Of a stretch of 64,000 nt of DNA, positions 28,413 through 37,296 are shown in pieces. The translations under genes and the position numbers were made by a program. The notes below the pieces were generated by a model, which ran no database searches, was not told the origin of the DNA, and worked only from the letters and a program-made list of their open reading frames with translations. This DNA is from Halosimplex salinum (GTDB lineage: Archaea; Halobacteriota; Halobacteria; Halobacteriales; Haloarculaceae): positions 1-64,000 of the forward strand of contig NZ_QWGG01000007.1 in assembly GCF_003730195.1 (NCBI RefSeq), given 5' to 3'. Positions within the stretch are counted from its first letter, which is position 1. Every line of letters begins with the position of its first letter.

Positions 28413-29123
28413 CTACCAGTTCAGTTCGACTTCATCGTCTTCTTCTTCGGCCGCCGCCTCTTCGGTGAGGTCGCCGTTCAACTCCGAGTTGAGGAAGCTG
28501 TCCACGTCGTTTTCGAGGCCCACTTCCTCAGCAGAGATGTCCTCCTGTTCCATCTGCCGGAGTGCCTCTTCTTCGCGGCCGACTTTGTCGTCGAGACTGA
28601 GCTCGTCGAGAGTGTTCTCGAGGGCTTTGTCGGCGTGCTGGCGCTCCAGGTTCTCGGTCTCCTCGGGATTCTCGACCAGCGCTTCAGTGACGTTCTCCGC
28701 GGTCTGATCGAGGTCGACACGGGCGTTCTCGTCCGCCGAGACTGCGTTCGTCTCGTAGGCAGTCACCTCGTCGAGCTTGCGCTCGAACTTCTCCAGGTGG
28801 GCGACGAACAGCTTGACGTGTTTGGTCGCCCGCTTGCGGAGCCGCCGTGCCTTGGCGAGGTGACGCTTGCGCGTCAGGCTAGAGGAGTTCTCTGCGTCCT
28901 CCAGTGCATCCTTTCGGATCTCGTTGTAGTTCTCGAACTTTTGTTCGGCTTCGGCCATCTTGTTCTCGTGGTAGTCGAGGTCGGCCTCGTAGTCTGCGAC
29001 GGTGTATTCGGTGTCGAACACCTTTTCACCCTGTTTTTCTGCGACCTCTTTCATCTCGTTGAGCACTTTGACTCCGAAAGTCTCCTTTGCCCAGTCGAGG
29101 ACTGGTTCTCTGAAACTAACCAT
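28413..29123 (-). CDS. Charged coiled-coil protein, possible ESCRT-III/PspA-like
   Basis: A 236-residue helical protein. Residues ~40-120 form a long hairpin-like coiled coil with a basic second helix (RKRHLAKARRLRKRATKHVK). The C-terminal half is acidic, and the protein ends in a strongly acidic tail with hydrophobic last residues (EEDDEVELNW). A basic helical core with an acidic C-terminal tail and a short terminal motif is how ESCRT-III subunits present themselves to Vps4 MIT domains. The gene lies between a membrane protein and a Vps4-like ATPase. No family motif is certain; the ESCRT-like reading is inference from layout. Confidence 0.75.
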   Translation of the reverse strand: MVSFREPVLDWAKETFGVKVLNEMKEVAEKQGEKVFDTEYTVADYEADLDYHENKMAEAEQKFENYNEIRKDALEDAENSSSLTRKRHLAKARRLRKRATKHVKLFVAHLEKFERKLDEVTAYETNAVSADENARVDLDQTAENVTEALVENPEETENLERQHADKALENTLDELSLDDKVGREEEALRQMEQEDISAEEVGLENDVDSFLNSELNGDLTEEAAAEEEDDEVELNW

Positions 29124-29125
29124 CG

Positions 29126-29458
29126 TTATCGTTCCTCCGTGTAGTCTGCTTTCGGTTCCGTTTTCGTCGTCCGATCATCGTGTTTCAGGTCCGGTTTCGT
29201 GAGGACGACCATCGTGAAGACACCGACTAGACTCCCGATCACCGCAACGACAGCGACCAGCTGCATCTCGTCGGTCGTCATCTCGAACAGCGCTTCACCG
29301 GCCATCCATTCCGCCACCGGGACGATGGTGACCAGTGCGACGCCGACCAGCCATCCGATCGCCCAGCTGCGTTCGATCGCTTTGTACACCACGAGGGTGC
29401 TGGCGAGACCGATGCCAACCTGCCCCGCGAATATCAGTGCGAGCAGTCCTTCGTTCAT
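29126..29458 (-). CDS. Small membrane protein, three helices
   Basis: About 110 residues from the ATG at 29458; an in-frame GTG lies 9 nt upstream. Three hydrophobic segments (about residues 5-22, 30-50, 65-86) precede a hydrophilic, charged C-terminal tail facing probably the cytoplasm. It is the first gene of the set with the coiled-coil protein (2-bp gap) and the AAA ATPase, and it could anchor that system to the membrane. No family recognised. Confidence 0.72.
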   Translation of the reverse strand: MNEGLLALIFAGQVGIGLASTLVVYKAIERSWAIGWLVGVALVTIVPVAEWMAGEALFEMTTDEMQLVAVVAVIGSLVGVFTMVVLTKPDLKHDDRTTKTEPKADYTEER

Positions 29459-29510
29459 TGCGACCACAGACTGGACGACGAGAGCGCCCGTATTAGGGGT
29501 CGGAACTCTG

Positions 29511-29528
29511 CTATACCGACTGTAGCAC
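29511..29528. promoter_or_regulatory. Shared motif CTATAccGACTGTAGCAC, copy 1
   Basis: This 18-bp stretch, including an exact 11-mer GACTGTAGCAC, recurs at 32214-32231. Both copies lie in divergent intergenic regions, 47-64 nt before a plus-strand ATG. The CTATA part could be a TATA box. Nature unproven. Confidence 0.4.
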
Positions 29529-29574
29529 TCACTCGTATTTCTCGGGACGACTGGGAGTTCTGTAGCATGGAACT

Positions 29575-30171
29575 ATGACCGGACCAACGTTCCGTGACGA
29601 GACACCGTGGTATCGATTCCTGCTCGATCAGATTCTCTCACACGGGTGGGAACTACTAACGGATTTCAATGCGATCGGAATCCCTGACGATGTCACTGAA
29701 ACTGGGACCCACCTCGTCGAGTTCCGATATCCAGATACGACCGCGATACTGGAGTTGACGTACCCATGGGGTGTCCCAGACGAGCAACCGAATCTCACCC
29801 TTACCTATCCGTTCGATCCATCTTTCGGTGAACGGCGAACGAATCGAGATCGAGAACCGTTCGTCTGGGCACTCGGAAATGCGCACGAGACAGTCGTTCG
29901 TCGGTACACTACGGATCGAACCTCCGTGTTCGATAGCCCCGACGTAGTACTTTCCGCGGACGTCCCACTGGCACAGTCTCGGGAAACGATGCAAGAGACA
30001 CTCCTCGGAATCACTCTTTCCACTATCGCCATCAGACACTTACACGAAAGTCTCTACCGAACGATCGATCAGTATCGGGATCCAGCAGATAGCCAAACGC
30101 TCGAAGAGGTAATTTCCGCGTTTGGTTTCGAAGATACCGACGAAGCTACAACGGACGATGAAACGAAGTGA
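29575..30171 (+). CDS. Hypothetical protein, possible secretion-chaperone-like fold
   Basis: A 198-residue soluble protein. It has alternating beta strands (HLVEFRYPDTTAILELTYPW, NLTLTYPF) in the first half, helices in the second, and an acidic tail. The pattern loosely recalls YbjN/CesT-like folds, but I cannot name a family. It is divergent from the membrane/coiled-coil/AAA set and shares that intergenic region and the CTATA/GACTGTAGCAC motif. Confidence 0.7.
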   Translation: MTGPTFRDETPWYRFLLDQILSHGWELLTDFNAIGIPDDVTETGTHLVEFRYPDTTAILELTYPWGVPDEQPNLTLTYPFDPSFGERRTNRDREPFVWALGNAHETVVRRYTTDRTSVFDSPDVVLSADVPLAQSRETMQETLLGITLSTIAIRHLHESLYRTIDQYRDPADSQTLEEVISAFGFEDTDEATTDDETK

Positions 30172-30181
30172 GAAAGCCTGC

Positions 30182-30823
30182 TTAGTTCGACAGTCCGATA
30201 TCAGGCTCTTCGAACGTACCGTCGCCACCTCCGAACCGCGGTCCTGGGGTGGTCCCACCGGTCCCAGGTACCTGATCCGGTGATTTGAATGGGAGGTGGT
30301 CCATTCGGAACAGCACGGCGACCTTCGGGTCCGATTTCAGCCACTCCGACCAGGTCATGAAGAAGCGTTGTTCACCCTCAGTCATAGCAGCTTGTTCAGG
30401 CACTACTTGTTCGGTCGTGTCTTGAGCCGATTCGATGTCGGCCACTGGCGAAAAGAATCGGTCAGGAATTTGCAGACGGCCATCCTGCCGGAGTTTGTAT
30501 CTCTTCGCGAATTTGAAATCACCGTCGGTATCGTCAGTTTCGTACACCCCACCGTCACTGGCAATATCTGTGACCCGATTCTCGTTGTTCGTCAGGGCCT
30601 CGTTCCCGAGCAGTATCCAACCGTTTTCCCGCTCGTACGACCAATAACCGTAGTGTTCGGTAGAATCCCCGAGTTTGTTTTCCTGAAGGATTCCCGCGTC
30701 GATGAGTTCCTTGGGGATGGAAATCATTCCACCGCCGTCGTTGATTCGAACTTCGTTCACGCCCAGTGGGATCCAGTGGGGTTCGTCTGGTCTGCTCGGG
30801 TCGCTCAGCGACATGTCGTCCAC
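30182..30823 (-). CDS. Hypothetical protein with two AbrB-like strands
   Basis: A 213-residue protein. GGGMISIPKELIDAGIL near residues 29-46 and DGRLQIPDRFF near 113-124 both look like SpoVT/AbrB swapped-hairpin elements, which suggests an intramolecular AbrB pair. The C-terminal ~40 residues are Gly/Pro-rich and probably disordered. It converges with the gene at 29575 across an 11-bp gap. Function unknown; a DNA-binding or scaffold role is a guess. Confidence 0.65.
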   Translation of the reverse strand: MDDMSLSDPSRPDEPHWIPLGVNEVRINDGGGMISIPKELIDAGILQENKLGDSTEHYGYWSYERENGWILLGNEALTNNENRVTDIASDGGVYETDDTDGDFKFAKRYKLRQDGRLQIPDRFFSPVADIESAQDTTEQVVPEQAAMTEGEQRFFMTWSEWLKSDPKVAVLFRMDHLPFKSPDQVPGTGGTTPGPRFGGGDGTFEEPDIGLSN

Positions 30824-30892
30824 TATACACAGATCTCACTTGAAGATAGGACGTATCGGCAAAACAGAACGAGGGTGGTCGTATGTCCCCTC

Positions 30893-32179
30893 TCAGAACG
30901 TTTTCAGGGCTTCTTCGATCCGTTCAGCGGCCGCTTCGAGGTCATCGACTGACGTCTGGCCGAAGGCCAGACGGACAGCTGGCTTCGCGGCGTCTCCGAA
31001 AGTCCGCCCGGGAGTCCCTTCGACGTCTGCCTCCTCCAAAAGGTGCCATTGCAGACAGTCCCCCGCCGCCGGAGTACAACCGTCGGGAAGTTTGGCCCGG
31101 GCCTGTTCGAATCCGCCGAGGTTCTCGACTGGATCTCGATAGGACTGCTCAACGAACGGCAACAGGTAGAACCCACCCTCGGGTTCACAAACCGTGATCT
31201 TCTCACTCGCACGGAACGGCTCGAGCAAGACCGGTAGGCGCGACTCGAATCGGCTGGCCACGTCCTCGATTTTCGACAACGCCTCTTCCTCACGGAGGGC
31301 GTATTCGAGAAGGAACTGGCCCACCGTGGCCGACTGCATTGCGACCGCGTCCGTCACGTCGACCAACGGCTCGAAGTAGTGCTCGGGGAATCGAACGAAT
31401 CCGATACGCCAGCCGCTGAGACCGAATATTTTGCTGAACGACCCGACGACGAAGGTCCGCTCGGACATTCCCGGGAAGGTGGCGATACTACGATGGGTCG
31501 TGTCTGCGTAGGTGAGGAACGCGTACACCTCGTCGGACACGACGAGGAGGTCGTGCGCACGGGCGACCTCGGCGACATCTGCCAGCCAGTCGCCGTCGTA
31601 GCAGACACCAGTGGGGTTGCCAGGACTACAGAGCACCAGCGCACCGACCGAATCAGTTCGGACAGCCGACTCGATGGCCGAAATCGGTGGCTGGAATCCC
31701 GTCTCTGGACCCGCCCTCACGGAGGTGATCCGTCGGTCCTGATCGAATATCCGGACGGACTTGCGGTGGTACGGATAGTACGGTTCGATCAGCAGTGCCG
31801 TCTCACCTCGCTCTAAGGCTGTGTTCACGGCGTGATGCATCGCCGCTTGACCCCCCGGGGTCAGGATGATGCACTGTTTGCCGTCGTCGGTTTCTGGCAC
31901 GTCGATCGGGTCTTCGAATCGGTCCGACTGGAGCCATCTCTCGGCGACCGCCTCACGCGTCTCTGGCCGACCCTCGATCTCCGAATACTTGTGCTCTGCT
32001 CCAGCGAACTGATCGAGGACTGGTCGGGTGTCCTGAAACGACTCCGGGGGCTCTATGTCGGTATCACCGAGTGACAGGTCGTCCTCGGCATCGGACTCGT
32101 GACTGATACCGAGGTTCGTGGGCTGATACCAGTCTGGGAAGTGTTTGCCCATGCCAGCAGTGCACCTGGGCACGGACAT
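30893..32179 (-). CDS. PLP-dependent class I/II aminotransferase
   Basis: A 428-residue fold-type I aminotransferase. The PLP lysine sits in SFSKIFGLSGWRIGF, the SPGNPTG motif binds the substrate carboxylate region, and a conserved Asp/Tyr pair is in VVSDEVYAF. An internal ATG at residue 10 (MGKHFPDW) could be the real start, as the first nine residues look unlike the family. It diverges from the class II lysyl-tRNA synthetase gene. The substrate cannot be read, though its neighbours suggest basic amino acid or polyamine chemistry. Confidence 0.88.
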   Translation of the reverse strand: MSVPRCTAGMGKHFPDWYQPTNLGISHESDAEDDLSLGDTDIEPPESFQDTRPVLDQFAGAEHKYSEIEGRPETREAVAERWLQSDRFEDPIDVPETDDGKQCIILTPGGQAAMHHAVNTALERGETALLIEPYYPYHRKSVRIFDQDRRITSVRAGPETGFQPPISAIESAVRTDSVGALVLCSPGNPTGVCYDGDWLADVAEVARAHDLLVVSDEVYAFLTYADTTHRSIATFPGMSERTFVVGSFSKIFGLSGWRIGFVRFPEHYFEPLVDVTDAVAMQSATVGQFLLEYALREEEALSKIEDVASRFESRLPVLLEPFRASEKITVCEPEGGFYLLPFVEQSYRDPVENLGGFEQARAKLPDGCTPAAGDCLQWHLLEEADVEGTPGRTFGDAAKPAVRLAFGQTSVDDLEAAAERIEEALKTF

Positions 32180-32213
32180 AGTGGGGAACCAGACACTACA
32201 CCCGGAATAGAAA

Positions 32214-32231
32214 CTATAGTGACTGTAGCAC
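32214..32231. promoter_or_regulatory. Shared motif CTATAgtGACTGTAGCAC, copy 2
   Basis: Second copy of the 18-bp motif at 29511-29528, differing only at the two middle bases. It is 41-58 nt upstream of the lysyl-tRNA synthetase ATG and between divergent genes. A weaker relative (GGTGTAGCA, 36832-36840) lies upstream of speD. Confidence 0.4.
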
Positions 32232-32271
32232 CGAGCGAGGGGGTATATCCTGACGGTTCTCGCTCACGAGT

Positions 32272-33729
32272 ATGGTGGAATTCAATCCAGAAGACCACTT
32301 CGCGACCGACCGGCTGGACAAGTTAAAGCGACTCCAGAACGAGGGAATCAATCCGTATCCACCGTCGTTCGACCGCAGCTGCGCGCTCGCAGAGTTCACC
32401 GATCGGTACGACGACGAGACGTCGCTTTCAGACGAGGAGTACCGATTGGCTGGTCGCATCCGTCGATTTAACGATCTCGGTGGAATCGCGTTCCTCGGGA
32501 TCGCCGACGAATCGGGTGGCGTGCAGCTCTACCTCGACGACGAGACGGAAGGGTTCGACCTGCTGGATTCGCTCGACCATGGGGATATTATCGGTGCAAC
32601 CGGTGAACCGATACGGACTGACCGCGGTGAACTTTCCCTGCGGGTCCAGCAGCTGAGTGTGTTGACGAAGACGCTCAACCACCCGCCCCGTGACGAACTG
32701 AACGAAGAATCGCGACTACGCAACCGACCAGTCGCGATGTGGGAACCGGACGTGCGCGCTCGACTCGAGACCCGATTCGACACGATCAGTGAGATCCGGT
32801 CGTTCCTCGAAGGAAGAGACTTCACCGAAGCCGACACGACGGTCCTGCAGAACGTCTACGGGGGAGCGAACGCGACTCCCTTCGAAACCTTCTGTGAGGC
32901 AAAGGACCAGACGATGTACCTGCGAATTGCCACGGAACTGGATCTCAAGAAGCTCGTCGTCGGTGGATTCGAGCGTGTGTTCGAGATCGGCAAGGTGTTC
33001 CGCAACGAGGACATCGACACGACCCACAATCCGGAGTTCCAGATGCTGGAACTCTACCAGGCTTGGGCGGATTACGAGGATATGATGCAGATCACGGAGG
33101 ACCTCGTCTGCTACGTCGTCGATTCGGTGCTCGACGGGTCTCGAACTCTGCAATACGATGGGAAAGAGATCGACCTCTCGCGCCCGTGGGAACGACTCAC
33201 GATGACCGAGGCGATCCACCGTCACGGAAACATCAACGTCGAGTCGCTCTCGGACGACGAACTCGAAACGATAGCCCGGGAGCACGGGGCAGAGTTCCCC
33301 GGCGGGTTCAGTCGTGGGCTCGGGATCATGGAATTGTTCGAAACAGTTGCAGAGCCGGAACTCTGGGATCCTACCTTTGTCGTCGATCACCCACAGGAGA
33401 CGACGCCGTTGTGCAAGGACCACCGAGAGAAGGACGGGCGGATCGAACGTTTCGAACTGATGGTCGCCGGCGCCGAACTCGCGAATAGTTATACCGAACT
33501 AAACGACCCAGTTCAGCAGGGAGAGCACTTCGCTGCACAGCTAGAACGATACGAGGCTGGAGACGAAGAAGCCCACCAGATGGACGAAGGTTTCCTTCAG
33601 GCACTGAGCTATGGACTTCCACCAACGGGCGGACTCGGGATCGGCATCGACCGGCTCGTCATGCTACTGACGGACTCGCAATCGATCAAGGATGTCCTCC
33701 CGTTCCCGATGGTAAATAGCAAGGAGTAG
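32272..33729 (+). CDS. lysS: Class II lysyl-tRNA synthetase (LysS-type)
   Basis: A 485-residue full-length class II LysRS. It has an N-terminal OB fold (AGRIRRFNDLGGIAFLGIAD), the YLRIATELDLKKLVVGGFERVFE region, motif 2 FRNEDIDTTHNPEFQMLELYQAW, and the C-terminal GRIERFELMVAGAELANSY and motif 3 GGLGIGIDRLVMLL. Catalytic and lysine-binding motifs look intact. As far as I recall, most euryarchaea including halophiles use a class I LysRS, so this looks like an acquired or second copy. It could charge tRNA-Lys or lysylate something else; EpmA/PoxA paralogues lack the OB domain kept here. Confidence 0.9.
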   Translation: MVEFNPEDHFATDRLDKLKRLQNEGINPYPPSFDRSCALAEFTDRYDDETSLSDEEYRLAGRIRRFNDLGGIAFLGIADESGGVQLYLDDETEGFDLLDSLDHGDIIGATGEPIRTDRGELSLRVQQLSVLTKTLNHPPRDELNEESRLRNRPVAMWEPDVRARLETRFDTISEIRSFLEGRDFTEADTTVLQNVYGGANATPFETFCEAKDQTMYLRIATELDLKKLVVGGFERVFEIGKVFRNEDIDTTHNPEFQMLELYQAWADYEDMMQITEDLVCYVVDSVLDGSRTLQYDGKEIDLSRPWERLTMTEAIHRHGNINVESLSDDELETIAREHGAEFPGGFSRGLGIMELFETVAEPELWDPTFVVDHPQETTPLCKDHREKDGRIERFELMVAGAELANSYTELNDPVQQGEHFAAQLERYEAGDEEAHQMDEGFLQALSYGLPPTGGLGIGIDRLVMLLTDSQSIKDVLPFPMVNSKE

Positions 33730-33806
33730 GTCCAGCACTGCATCTCTGAAAGCCAGTAGGGTGACCGTGAGCGAGTTTAATTACGGGTCAGACGAAAGGT
33801 TGTCCC

Positions 33807-35789
33807 ATGGCTGGGCTAGGATCGGTCCTGGAGAAGACATCTTCACGTCCATTACGACGGCTCCTCCGTATTTTCGATCCACGGTCTGGATTTACCTATC
33901 AGCAATCAGCAATCGAAGGGAGAATGAACCGACGCGCTATCGAACTGCTCGATCAACCCAACATCGAAGAGCGTGCCCGACAAGTAGGCTACCAGCCCAC
34001 GGAAACCGCTTGCGAGTATCAGCACAGGTGGCTGCTGGTCACGTTGCGCTTCGTGACCGAACAGGCCGATGGGTCGGGTACCGCCCTCTTCAGGGAAGAA
34101 ATCGAGGCACCGGGTATATTCTCTGCAGCCCTCACTGTCGCGTTCCTTTCCACGTTCATCTGGGTGTACCTTCCGGACCCGTTCGGTTTGCTGCTCCTCG
34201 GAACGGCCGTCCTCGTTTTTGCAGCGCTGTTGACAGGGTTCCTCTTCGTCCCTAGCCCACTTGCTCGGTACGTCGACGAGTATCACACGGAGATGTCCGA
34301 CGACGATACGGGGGGTGAGTCAGTCGGGATAAATTTGCCAGCGATAGCCGAACAACCGCCACCGGACGCAGTATCCGAGTATTCGGTCTTGGACCCACAG
34401 TCGTATCGATGTTCGTGTATTGGACCGTCCATGACGGCGCTCCTTGGCGGACTGGTGGCCTCTGGGCCAGTTTTCCTCGCTGGAATGCCGCTACTCTTCA
34501 GTACGATCCGCGACAGCATCTACGTCGACATCCAAATGTTTCGAACCTGGTTCGTGGTGCCGCTACTCGGTGCATCCTGGATGCTGGGGTTCTGGGTAGT
34601 CGGGTGTCTGCTCGGTGCGTTCATCTACGCGTTCGAGGCGGACGAAACGCAGATCAAGATATTCCCGTTCGACCTCGTTACCCGAGTAAGCGGTCCCACC
34701 CCGGAACTCACCGGGGGATACTTTCTTCTACTTGGTATCGCTGGGGTCCCACTGATCGCGCTTTCGAATTCGTACTTTCTGCTCCCGGCGATCTATCGCT
34801 TCTCTCCGGCCAGACAGTGGATCTACTTCCTCTTTCCGCCGACGGTGATGGCCGCTTCCCTGCCTGTCTTCATCTACTGGTGGGTAGTCCAGAACCGTGA
34901 GTACGTCTCTCGACGGACTATCGAGCGCCTCAGTAATCTCTCCTCCATCAGGGGACGAATCGCGGTGGCCTGTGTGGGAACAGTCTTTTCGTACGCCGTC
35001 GCTCTCTCACTGGTGGGCGTTGTCCGAAAATACTGGAGTTACTTGGGTGGTCCGCTCCTCAACCAAAATCCCCTCCCGGTCCTCGAGAAACCAGTGTTAC
35101 TCGTCATCATACTCGCGAGTATGTCCCCCGCCGTGTATCTCCTTCTGGGAGTGACATATCAGGTCTGTTCGCACTTCGTTTTGGTGGGGCGCGCCTTCGT
35201 CGAATCCACCATCGTCGGGGAATCTCCCCATCTGAATCAACCCGTCAGGCTGATCCCCGAGGCTGCACCCCGTGCATTCACACTAGCTCTCGGTCCGTGG
35301 CAGTATATTTTCGTGACGACGGGACTCCGCAAGCAACTCTCCTCACGTCAGGAGTTTACCGCAATTATCGCCCACGAAGAGGGACATCTGGATACAGACG
35401 AGAGTCTGTTGAGTGACGCGCAATTGGGAACGCTTCTCCCTGTGCTGGGCATGTTCACTCTAACTGGAAAGAGTGTACTCTACGCTTTGGCCAACTATCG
35501 AGACCGGGAAACTGCAGCCGACGATTACGCCGCCTCACGGGTCGGTGCAGAACCGTTGATCGACGCCCTCGACCAGTTGCGGAGCACAGACGAAGGATCG
35601 CCCGGTGCGGCACTCGTTTCAGTCCCGGCGGTCCAGACACCGGGTACACTCGCTCGCCCTACAAACACACTGCAGGCACTCGAGCGGTACTTCGGGTTGC
35701 TCTTCGGGAGCTTTGCACTCACCAGAGCACATCCAAGTATCGACGACCGCAAGCGCCGGCTCCGGGACGAATCTCGAGACGACGACTAA
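33807..35789 (+). CDS. M48-type membrane metallopeptidase
   Basis: A 660-residue membrane protein with about eight hydrophobic segments spread over residues 110-470. The zinc motif AIIAHEEGHLD (HEEGH) lies near residue 520, and a downstream RETAADDYAA supplies the third ligand region, as in HtpX/Ste24 M48 peptidases. The catalytic domain follows the membrane part. Two similar proteins follow at 39295 and 41025. Role in the cluster unknown; membrane protein quality control is the family norm. Confidence 0.82.
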   Translation: MAGLGSVLEKTSSRPLRRLLRIFDPRSGFTYQQSAIEGRMNRRAIELLDQPNIEERARQVGYQPTETACEYQHRWLLVTLRFVTEQADGSGTALFREEIEAPGIFSAALTVAFLSTFIWVYLPDPFGLLLLGTAVLVFAALLTGFLFVPSPLARYVDEYHTEMSDDDTGGESVGINLPAIAEQPPPDAVSEYSVLDPQSYRCSCIGPSMTALLGGLVASGPVFLAGMPLLFSTIRDSIYVDIQMFRTWFVVPLLGASWMLGFWVVGCLLGAFIYAFEADETQIKIFPFDLVTRVSGPTPELTGGYFLLLGIAGVPLIALSNSYFLLPAIYRFSPARQWIYFLFPPTVMAASLPVFIYWWVVQNREYVSRRTIERLSNLSSIRGRIAVACVGTVFSYAVALSLVGVVRKYWSYLGGPLLNQNPLPVLEKPVLLVIILASMSPAVYLLLGVTYQVCSHFVLVGRAFVESTIVGESPHLNQPVRLIPEAAPRAFTLALGPWQYIFVTTGLRKQLSSRQEFTAIIAHEEGHLDTDESLLSDAQLGTLLPVLGMFTLTGKSVLYALANYRDRETAADDYAASRVGAEPLIDALDQLRSTDEGSPGAALVSVPAVQTPGTLARPTNTLQALERYFGLLFGSFALTRAHPSIDDRKRRLRDESRDDD

Positions 35790-35803
35790 CTACACAGCCA
35801 CGG

Positions 35804-36778
35804 CTAGAAGCGGTCACGTTCCCACCTGTTGACTCGACTGGCTGCCTGTGGGAACCGGGATATGTCCGGCTGCCCGCCACGCTGGTGGATAAATACCCCG
35901 AACCGATAGTCTACGGATTCGCTCGGGTCGACGATCAGTTCGTTGACGAGGAAACTCAAAGCTCCATTGTGGACGACGACCATCTTCGGGGCAGATGCAC
36001 CCCGGAGATATGTGAGAGTCGCTCCACCTTCGTCGTCGAAGACACTGATTCGCCTCGTGTTGGGGAAGGTCTTCCACCGAGGCTGGTCGGCGAACGAATG
36101 GATTCCAGACCGCTGGAGTGTAAATCGGCCCGACCCATCGACTGACGAGAGCGAGGAGTCCAGCCCGAAGCGCGTTGCAAGCTGTATACCGTCGTGAGTA
36201 TCTCCACGGTCCTGATCGAGGCGGACAGGCGTCGTCCCCCTATTCGTGATCCGAAGGTCGAACACGACGAAGCGACGGCCGGCTGGCATCCGCACGGTCC
36301 AAGAGATTTGGACCGGTGTCTCGTGCAGACGAGCGTTCCTGACGAGGCGGTATCCCCCGATGGATGGCGAACTCTCGATCGGTCGTACTTGGACCAGTCT
36401 CCTCTCCGACGGTGTCACACTCTCCGTCCGCGATATCGGAGTCTTCGGACGAGCCGCTATTGGCCGCAGAAGTGGCTGCGTCCCCAGTGGGAAAAGGCGA
36501 CGGCAGGCTGCGAGTGAAGTCCGGTCTCCAGGTGTGACTCTGAGTCGTATCAGTTCGTTTTCGATCACGACGTGTAGCGGAGTCTCCTCGACTCTCGCAA
36601 CAGTCGGTGGCGCGGGGTCGCTCGGAGGAGACGGCAACGAATCGTGATTCTGCATCACTGGACAGCCACTCAACCCGCCAATTGCCGCCGCAGAAACCCT
36701 CAGCAGCTCTCGCCGACTGTATCGGCTCGGCTTCACGGTATTTCTTATCGACACCGTAGAAAATAGTTTTAGCGGCAC
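35804..36778 (-). CDS. Putative Tat-exported lipoprotein
   Basis: A 324-residue protein with a twin-arginine leader (SRRELLRVSAAAIGG) followed by a lipobox-like LSGC at about residues 34-37. The mature part is beta-rich (about 60-310) without a family I recognise. It converges with the M48 gene across 14 bp. The Cys would anchor it on the outer face of the cell membrane. Function unknown. Confidence 0.68.
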   Translation of the reverse strand: MPLKLFSTVSIRNTVKPSRYSRRELLRVSAAAIGGLSGCPVMQNHDSLPSPPSDPAPPTVARVEETPLHVVIENELIRLRVTPGDRTSLAACRRLFPLGTQPLLRPIAARPKTPISRTESVTPSERRLVQVRPIESSPSIGGYRLVRNARLHETPVQISWTVRMPAGRRFVVFDLRITNRGTTPVRLDQDRGDTHDGIQLATRFGLDSSLSSVDGSGRFTLQRSGIHSFADQPRWKTFPNTRRISVFDDEGGATLTYLRGASAPKMVVVHNGALSFLVNELIVDPSESVDYRFGVFIHQRGGQPDISRFPQAASRVNRWERDRF

Positions 36779-36882
36779 TTTCCCTCCAGTGTTGCCGGTT
36801 TGCAGTAGCTACTAGCTCGACGAATACACTCGGTGTAGCAGCTGAGCCTGGCTTATGTCTTTACGCCGGGTCAATTCAAGCG

Positions 36883-37296
36883 ATGCCAGCGAAGCTACAA
36901 TCGACAGGGGATCGGAAGCTTCCGGAGTTTACCTTCGAGAAGTCCCCCGACAGTATCCGGTGGAGCAGACCGACGATGCATCGTGGAGTCGTCGAGCTGT
37001 GTGCCCCAGCATCGTTTCTCGCCGACCGAGACGAAGTCCGACAGTTGATCGAGTGCATCGTCCACGCATTCGATTTTACGGTCGTGGATTACGGAGAAAC
37101 CGAGTTCGATCCCTATGGCATCACTGCGTTCGCCGTCGTGGGCGAGTCGCACGTCTCCATCCATACCTGGCCCGAATGCGGCTATGCCCACGTGGAGTTG
37201 CTCACCTGCACTCCGCTCCCTGACTCTCAGGAGCTCCGTAGTAGATTTCCGGTCGACGAGGAATACATCGTGAAGGTGGTGTCCGATGCCGAATAG
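36883..37296 (+). CDS. speD: SpeD, S-adenosylmethionine decarboxylase (prokaryotic type)
   Basis: A 137-residue pyruvoyl-dependent enzyme. The signature GESHVSIHTWPE gives the Glu88-Ser89 self-cleavage site that makes the pyruvoyl group. His94 and Cys109 (LLTCT) match the other catalytic positions. It makes decarboxylated SAM, the aminopropyl donor. It overlaps the Cys-cluster gene by 11 nt and is the first gene of a three-gene operon ending in an aminopropyltransferase. The ~25 residues before the domain are extra. Confidence 0.9.
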   Translation: MPAKLQSTGDRKLPEFTFEKSPDSIRWSRPTMHRGVVELCAPASFLADRDEVRQLIECIVHAFDFTVVDYGETEFDPYGITAFAVVGESHVSIHTWPECGYAHVELLTCTPLPDSQELRSRFPVDEEYIVKVVSDAE

